DNA from: Chloroflexota bacterium
Lineage (GTDB): Bacteria; Chloroflexota; UBA6077; CF-72
DNA length: 9,623 bases
NCBI GenBank assembly: GCA_019242065.1
Contig: JAFAWJ010000579.1
Coordinates: 1 to 9,623, forward strand
Direction: 5' to 3'
This document shows, piece after piece, positions 5,702 to 9,623 of this stretch. The translations under genes were made by a program, and so were the position numbers. The notes beneath the pieces are model-generated. The model made no database searches and was not told where the DNA came from. It saw only the letters and a list, made by a program, of their open reading frames with translations. Positions within the stretch are counted from its first letter, which is position 1. Each line of letters begins with the position of its first letter.

Positions 5702-7120
5702 TCAGATGGCCTCGGGCACGATGTTCTGATTCACCCGGAAGAAGTTGCCAGGGTCGTACTTGGATTTGACGGAGGCGAGCCGTGCGTAGTTGTCGCCGTA
5801 GGTCGCTTGCACACGACCCTGGACCTCGTCGTCCATCATGAAGTTGACATAGGCTCCGTCCATATTGAACGGATGGATCGCCTGCCAGTAGGCGCGTCCC
5901 CACGCCTTCAACGCCTCGGCCTGGGACGGATCGGCGTCGATGGCTGCGATGACCATCGACCATCCCGCATCGCGCGTGTTCCAGGCCGTCGCGTCGCTTG
6001 CCACACGGTGGACTGCTCCGTCAATGGGATACAGGTGCATGAGGGAAAGCGCGCTCGGTGCAAGCGCCGCCTGGGCGATGTGGGTATCGATCGCTTCATC
6101 CGGAAGCGACTTCACGAAGTCGCCCTTCCAGTACCATTGCAAACCTTTGGGAAAGAATGGATCGAACAGAGCTTGCATGGTCGGAAACGGCATTTCAGCC
6201 ATCCAGTTGAAGATCGGCGGCGGCAACGTCCCCAGCAGGCGCGCCATCAATCGTTCCCCCTCTGCTGCTGGACCGTTGTAACTACCAATGATGGCGCAGG
6301 CACGCCTGCCCCAGTAGTCTCGCGGAAACGGATCGAGCGAAGGGACAGTCTTCAGTCCGACGAAGATGCCCAACTCCTCCGGCGTTGATGGCAGGAAGTC
6401 ACGATACGCGCGCATGACCTGTCGAGCGTGCGTCGCCTCCCAGAAGATCGGTCCGGCGTAGACGTTTGAGACGGGGTGCGCCTGGAACTCGAAGCTTGTC
6501 ACCACGCCAAAGTTGCCACCACCACCGCGTAGCGCCCAAAACAAGTCGGGATTCGCGGTGTTGCTGGCAGTGACCAGCCGACCGTCCGCCAGGACGATAT
6601 CCACCTCCAGCAGATTGTCAATCGTCAAACCATACTTTCGAGTGAGATAGCCGGTACCTCCGCCCAGTGTGAGACCCGCGACGCCGGTAGTAGAAACGAT
6701 TCCAAATGGCACTGCCAGTCCGAACGTATGTGTGGCATGGTCGACGTCGCCGGAGGTGCACCCCGGTTCGACCCGGACCGTTCCGCGCGCGGGCTCCACG
6801 CGCACACCTTTCATCAACGCGAGATCGATGACCAGTCCACCATCGCAGCTGCCCAGTCCAGGCCCATTGTGACCGCCACCTCGAATCGCGACGAGCAGGC
6901 CGTGCTGGCGACCGAAGTTCACCGCCGCGATCACATCCGCAGTGTCCACACACCGCGCGATCAACCGCGGCCGCTTGTTGATCATGCCGTTGTACAGGCG
7001 ACGTACCTCGTCATACGCTGGCTCGCCCGGCTGGACCAGCGCGCCCCGCATTGCGGTCGCGAACCCGCCGATGTCGTCGCCGCTCAGTTCAGTCTCGGCC
7101 AATCGTGTTGTTACGACCAT
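5702..7120 (-). CDS. FAD-dependent oxidoreductase, berberine-bridge-enzyme (BBE) type
   Basis: Flavoenzyme of 472 residues, full length for the family, which oxidises sugars, alcohols or natural-product intermediates with oxygen as acceptor. The FAD-binding PCMH domain covers about residues 50-220. RGGGHN (80-85) carries His84, the expected covalent flavin attachment. GVAGLTLGGGTGYLTRKYGL and NPDLFWALRGGGGNFGVVTS follow, all hallmark segments. The second attachment cysteine of bicovalent members lies in GxCPxVG; here the same place reads FGIVSTTGVAG, with Val142, so the flavin is probably held by His84 alone. The BBE C-terminal segment KYDPGNFFRVNQNI is at 451-468. There is no signal peptide, so it is probably cytoplasmic. 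ATG 7118-7120 is preceded by GAGAGGG (7132-7126) at good spacing, and a TTGACA box lies at 7187-7182. The substrate is unknown. Confidence 0.95.
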   Translation of the reverse strand: MVVTTRLAETELSGDDIGGFATAMRGALVQPGEPAYDEVRRLYNGMINKRPRLIARCVDTADVIAAVNFGRQHGLLVAIRGGGHNGPGLGSCDGGLVIDLALMKGVRVEPARGTVRVEPGCTSGDVDHATHTFGLAVPFGIVSTTGVAGLTLGGGTGYLTRKYGLTIDNLLEVDIVLADGRLVTASNTANPDLFWALRGGGGNFGVVTSFEFQAHPVSNVYAGPIFWEATHARQVMRAYRDFLPSTPEELGIFVGLKTVPSLDPFPRDYWGRRACAIIGSYNGPAAEGERLMARLLGTLPPPIFNWMAEMPFPTMQALFDPFFPKGLQWYWKGDFVKSLPDEAIDTHIAQAALAPSALSLMHLYPIDGAVHRVASDATAWNTRDAGWSMVIAAIDADPSQAEALKAWGRAYWQAIHPFNMDGAYVNFMMDDEVQGRVQATYGDNYARLASVKSKYDPGNFFRVNQNIVPEAI

Positions 7121-7125
7121 GAGAA

Positions 7126-7187
7126 CCCTCTCAAACGCTCAGTACAGTTGGTGCACCGGAGGTACCGGTGCGGATTGCTTCTGTCAA
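7126..7187 (-). promoter_or_regulatory. Candidate promoter, operator and ribosome site of the FAD oxidoreductase
   Basis: On the minus strand a perfect TTGACA lies at 7187-7182. Seventeen bases on, TACCTC at 7164-7159 is a poor -10. That -10 sits in the middle of GCACCGG/CCGGTGC (7153-7159 and 7165-7171), a perfect 7-bp inverted repeat with a 5-base spacer. GAGAGGG at 7132-7126 is the ribosome site. A poor -10 under a palindrome is typical of regulated promoters. The regulator is unknown; no adjacent regulator gene is visible, the nearest being the TetR gene 3 kb away. Confidence 0.45.
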
Positions 7188-7211
7188 CGGTGCCGGCGGC
7201 ATGACTCTCCA

Positions 7212-7260
7212 CCTGCAGCCTTGCAAGCTTGTTGCGGGTCGCCTGCAACAATCCTGCAAG
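7212..7260. repeat. Cluster of CCTGCAA/TTGCAAG words with a 7-bp inverted repeat
   Basis: TTGTTGC at 7229-7235 and GCAACAA at 7245-7251 are perfect arms with a 9-base spacer. Related words surround them: CCTGCAG at 7212-7218, CTTGCAAG at 7220-7227, CCTGCAA at 7243-7249 and again at 7253-7259. The last two are spaced 10 bp, one helical turn. Such spacing suggests a multi-site operator or a stem-loop in the leader of the downstream operon. If translation began at GTG 7168 this would instead be coding. Confidence 0.4.
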
Positions 7261-7284
7261 TGCTCCGCGCGATCATGCACAGCA

Positions 7285-7494
7285 ATGCAAACGACTTCAA
7301 TCACCCGCGCCATCGACCTGTTCCTTGATGCAGTTCGCGGCGAGCACACCGGCCCGAGCGCCTGGGCCGAGCATGCACCGCACGTCCTCGAGCTGGGCGC
7401 TGAGGACCAGATTGCCCGCGCCAGCACGTGGTGCGGCGGCCGCTGGCCGGTTACCCTGCTAGCGGAGTTGGAGGCCGCGCGCGATGCTAGCTGA
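7285..7494 (+). CDS. Small unknown protein leading the phosphotransferase operon
   Basis: I do not recognise it. From ATG 7285 it has 69 residues with a helical look: ITRAIDLFLDAVRGEH, GPSAWAEHAPHVLELGAEDQ, then WCGGRWPVTLLAELEAARDA. It is soluble, with no signal or membrane segment. The same frame is open from GTG 7168, which has GGAGG at 7158-7162 with 5-base spacing and would give 108 residues; ATG 7201 is another option. I prefer 7285 because the extension is cysteine-rich, unlike the core, and crosses the inverted repeats at 7153-7171 and 7229-7251. That choice is uncertain, as 7285 has no good ribosome site. Its stop lies inside the next gene's start region (overlap of 11 bp), so it is almost surely read with the phosphotransferase gene. 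It could be a partner or a leader peptide. Confidence 0.5.
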   Translation: MQTTSITRAIDLFLDAVRGEHTGPSAWAEHAPHVLELGAEDQIARASTWCGGRWPVTLLAELEAARDAS

Positions 7495-8509
7495 GATGCG
7501 CACCCCTACACTGAGTCCGCGGCCAGTCGCCAGCTCAGTCGACGAACTGCTTGCGGGCGCCACTGACCGCCAGCCGTTCATTCACAACGATTCAAAGTCT
7601 GGTGCTGGTTTCGATCGAGTCCGGATCAACGGCCAGCCGCACGTACTGAAATACGTGCACATCGACCATGACTGGACGATGCGCTTCTTCCATGAGACGA
7701 GCTGCATCCCACTGGACGTCTGGCGAGCCGGACTCATGGACGTGTTGCCGGAGCATCTCGATCACGGCATGGTCGGCGCCGCGGCTGGTTTTGGTCGCGA
7801 TGGACTCGGGGCGGCCCTCCTTATGCGCGACCTGACGCCCGCGCTGGTCCCGCCGGGCGACGAGCCTCTGGCCATCGAGGCGCACCTGCAGGTGCTCGAC
7901 GGCTTGGCCGCGCTCGCAGCGCGCATGTGGGGTTGGCGGGACACGGTCGGACTGCTGCCGCTGGCCAACCGCTGGCTGTTTTGCAATGATGCTGACATCG
8001 AGGCCGAGCGCGAGCTGGGCTGGCCGAATGCGGTGCCAAAGATTGCCGCGGAAGGATGGATGCGGTTCTTCGAGCGGGCACCGCGCGACGTCTGCTCTGT
8101 GATACGTAATCTGCGCTTCGACACGCGCCCGCTCGCGCATGCCGTAGCAACGACGCCGCTCACGTTCGTGCACGGCGATTGGAAGCTTGGCAACCTGGGC
8201 CTGCATGGCGACGGTCGCGTGGTCTTGATCGACTGGACCTACTGCGGCGAAGGACCCGTCTGTTTTGACCTGGGTTGGTATCTGGCACTCAACGCGGCGC
8301 GGCTGCCCCAGTCAAAAGAGGACTCAATTACTGTGGTGCGCCAGGCGCTGGAGGCCAGGGGCATTCCGACAGACGCCTGGTGGGAGCGTCAGCTCGGGCT
8401 GTGTCTGCTCGGAACATTAGTGATGTTCGGCTGGGAGAAGGCACTGGGGAATGAGGACGAGCTGAGCTGGTGGTGCGATCGGGCGCGCGAGGGGGCGCGG
8501 TACCTTTGA
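7484..8509 (+). CDS. APH-like phosphotransferase (aminoglycoside phosphotransferase/choline kinase fold)
   Basis: Kinase-like protein of 341 residues. The N-lobe has FDRVRINGQPHVLKYVHIDH, with Lys56 as likely ATP-binding lysine, and LLMRDLTPALVPPGD (112-126) as hinge region. The catalytic loop is HGDWKLGN (230-237), with Asp232 and Asn237. LIDWTYCGEGPVCFDLGWYL (248-267) supplies the metal-binding Asp250 and the family's D-L-x-W. All active-site residues are present, so it is probably an active phosphotransferase for a small molecule. Known relatives modify aminoglycosides, macrolides, choline or sugars, and the substrate cannot be read here. ATG 7484 has GGAGG at 7470-7474, 9 bases upstream; ATG 7496 is possible. 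It overlaps the small gene before it and its stop overlaps the methyltransferase start. It may serve drug inactivation or metabolite tailoring; this is inferred. Confidence 0.88.
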   Translation: MLAEMRTPTLSPRPVASSVDELLAGATDRQPFIHNDSKSGAGFDRVRINGQPHVLKYVHIDHDWTMRFFHETSCIPLDVWRAGLMDVLPEHLDHGMVGAAAGFGRDGLGAALLMRDLTPALVPPGDEPLAIEAHLQVLDGLAALAARMWGWRDTVGLLPLANRWLFCNDADIEAERELGWPNAVPKIAAEGWMRFFERAPRDVCSVIRNLRFDTRPLAHAVATTPLTFVHGDWKLGNLGLHGDGRVVLIDWTYCGEGPVCFDLGWYLALNAARLPQSKEDSITVVRQALEARGIPTDAWWERQLGLCLLGTLVMFGWEKALGNEDELSWWCDRAREGARYL

Positions 8510-9285
8510 ACGCCGTAGGCGCTGCCTACTCTGTCGGTGCCTCGGCATGGGCGGTTGGGCCAGCGCGCGTCTACGCGCCGCTTGCTCAGCACCTGGTCGA
8601 CTTCAGCCCGCTGCCGCTCGGCGGCCGCCGCGTGTTGGATTTGGGCTGCGGCACAGGCGTCGGCTCCCGCGCAGCGGTGTGCGCTGGCGCGCGCGTGATC
8701 GCCGCCGATCTGGCACTTGGGATGCTGCGGTGTGGTCGCGCTGATCGGCCGCCGGCCGCCGTTGGAGACGCGCTGGCACTCCCCTTCCAGGCCGCATCGT
8801 TCGACATAGTGCTGGCGCCGTTTTCGTTGAATCACCTGGACGAGCCAGCCGCCGGGGTAAGAGAGGCCAGCCGCGTTGGCAGGTTGCTCGTTGCCTCAAC
8901 CTATGCGGTCGACGATGATCACCCGGTCAAGTACGCGGTCGAGCAGGCGCTGACGGAGGTCGGTTGGGTCCGTCCCGCATGGCAAGCAGCGATGAAGTCC
9001 GCGATGGCGGCCTGGGGCACGGTGGCTACGGCGTCGGCCGTGATCGAGCGGGGCGGCATGCGGCCGCTGCGCGTCGAGCGGCGCGAGATCGCCATTGCGG
9101 GGCTGAGTCCCGCAGACATGGTCGCGTGGCGCATGGGTCTGGCTCAATCGGCCTCCTTTGTCGAGACCTTGGATCCTCGGATTCGACGCGCCGTTGCCGA
9201 GCGCGCGCTCGGTCTGCTCGGCCCCAAGCCCGAGCCGGTCGTGCGCCGCGCGATTTTCCTCGCTGCAACAGTTCGGAAGGTCTAG
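8506..9285 (+). CDS. Class I SAM-dependent methyltransferase
   Basis: Rossmann-fold methyltransferase of 259 residues from a TTG start. Motif I VLDLGCGTGVGS lies at about residues 43-54; Asp68 ends strand 2 (ARVIAAD); GDALALPF at 87-94 and FDIVLAPFSLNHLDEP at 99-114 are motifs II and III. The lead-in SAWAVGPARVYAPLAQHLV is usual for small-molecule methyltransferases of the UbiE/methyltransf_11 type. The helical part around 135-220 probably shapes the substrate site. TTG at 8506-8508 overlaps the kinase stop TGA (8507-8509), a coupling overlap, with GAGGGGG at 8489-8495 as ribosome site. GTG at 8470 or 8473 would lengthen it by 11-12 residues inside the kinase gene. It is probably co-translated with the kinase. 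The substrate is unknown. The C-terminus is intact, and its TAG shares CTAG with the opposing gene. Confidence 0.9.
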   Translation: MNAVGAAYSVGASAWAVGPARVYAPLAQHLVDFSPLPLGGRRVLDLGCGTGVGSRAAVCAGARVIAADLALGMLRCGRADRPPAAVGDALALPFQAASFDIVLAPFSLNHLDEPAAGVREASRVGRLLVASTYAVDDDHPVKYAVEQALTEVGWVRPAWQAAMKSAMAAWGTVATASAVIERGGMRPLRVERREIAIAGLSPADMVAWRMGLAQSASFVETLDPRIRRAVAERALGLLGPKPEPVVRRAIFLAATVRKV

Positions 9286-9623
9286 CGGCCCAGTGCCGCA
9301 AATGTTGACGCGACATGCCTGCGGAGAGTCTCAGCGTAATCGCCGGCGCGGGCGACAAGTGCGCCCGCTCGGCGTTCGGCGTCGCGCCACCATCGATCCA
9401 TGCCCGATGCAGCGGCCAACTCCGCCGTGAGATACCAGGCCTCCAGTCCCGCGCACTGATCGAGTTCAGCCAGAAGCCTGTCACATTCGTCATGATCGAT
9501 GGCGTCGCCGACGGCCAGTCGCGCGCGAGCAAGTGTCAGTTGCGCGATGAGGGGGTACCGCCGTGTGCGTCGATCGAACCCGTCGGCCAGTACGTCCGAG
9601 GCCAATGAGGCTGCACGCCCGTA
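9282..9623 (-). CDS. C-terminal part of a TPR-like helical protein, 5' end beyond window
   Basis: The minus frame stays open to the right edge (it begins YGRAASLASDVLADGFDRR), so at least 113 residues of a longer gene are seen. It is all helical and rich in Ala, Arg and Leu, with pieces such as PLIAQLTLARARLAVGD, LLAELDQCAGLEAWYLTAEL and WWRDAERRAGALVARAGDYA. This resembles the last repeats of TPR-bearing ATPase/LuxR or adenylate-cyclase-type regulators common in GC-rich bacteria, but no signature domain lies inside the window. The apparent TTG start at 9605 is only an internal codon. The stop TAG (9284-9282) overlaps the methyltransferase stop. Coding status is fairly sure; the family is a guess. 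Confidence 0.6.
   Translation of the reverse strand, partial: YGRAASLASDVLADGFDRRTRRYPLIAQLTLARARLAVGDAIDHDECDRLLAELDQCAGLEAWYLTAELAAASGMDRWWRDAERRAGALVARAGDYAETLRRHVASTFAALGR

Noticed and set aside
5591..6388. 265-codon plus-strand frame over the end of the flavoenzyme gene
   Set aside because: Mirror frame of a full-length BBE-type gene; no recognisable motifs.
7168..7284. Upstream start (GTG 7168) for the small protein
   Set aside because: It has a good GGAGG, but the added part is cysteine-rich, unlike the core, and spans two inverted repeats that look regulatory. It is not excluded.
1..9623. CRISPR array, tRNA, insertion sequence or prophage genes
   Set aside because: No regularly spaced repeats, cloverleaf, transposase or phage motifs were found by reading; only the single 21-bp tandem repeat and small inverted repeats are present.

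Overview
This is a GC-rich bacterial window with short intergenic gaps, several non-ATG starts and overlapping gene ends. No rRNA, tRNA, CRISPR array or transposase is visible. The protein styles (GH5-type glycosidase with sugar-binding tail, EGHGTD-type ClC with CBS domains, BBE-type oxidoreductase, APH-like kinase next to a small-molecule methyltransferase) would fit Chloroflexota or another high-GC environmental lineage. That is an impression from composition and protein style, not a proven assignment.

Layout, left to right. (1) 1-1151, minus: a decayed glycoside hydrolase. Its reading frame has to be changed several times and parts of the barrel are missing; it runs off the left edge. (2) 1389-3443, minus: an intact ClC-type chloride transporter/channel with two C-terminal CBS domains. 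(3) 3444-3510: a short divergent control region with a TGAAC/GTTCA inverted repeat. (4) 3511-5271, plus: a TetR-family repressor, a single-cysteine AhpC/TSA-like protein and an unrecognised protein. The last two are joined by an ATGA stop/start overlap. (5) 5272-5701: a gap with an acidic low-complexity stretch and a 9-bp perfect hairpin. (6) 5702-7120, minus: an intact FAD-linked oxidoreductase of the BBE type. (7) 7121-7284: a divergent control region with a TTGACA box, a 7-bp inverted repeat over the presumed -10, and a cluster of CCTGCAA/TTGCAAG words. (8) 7285-9285, plus: a small unknown protein, an APH-like phosphotransferase and a class I SAM methyltransferase, tightly overlapped as one operon. 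(9) 9282-9623, minus: the 3' end of a helical, TPR-like protein. Its stop codon shares the tetranucleotide CTAG with the methyltransferase stop.

Possible joint functions, all inferred. The TetR block may sense a chemical or oxidative stress and control itself, the thiol protein and perhaps ClC. The APH-like kinase and methyltransferase look like a pair acting on small molecules, either resistance or biosynthetic tailoring. The most unusual parts are that kinase/methyltransferase/small-protein operon, the glycosidase remnant (nucleophile half preceding acid/base half) and the two structured divergent promoters. I see no clear evidence for a wholly new defence or mobile system.
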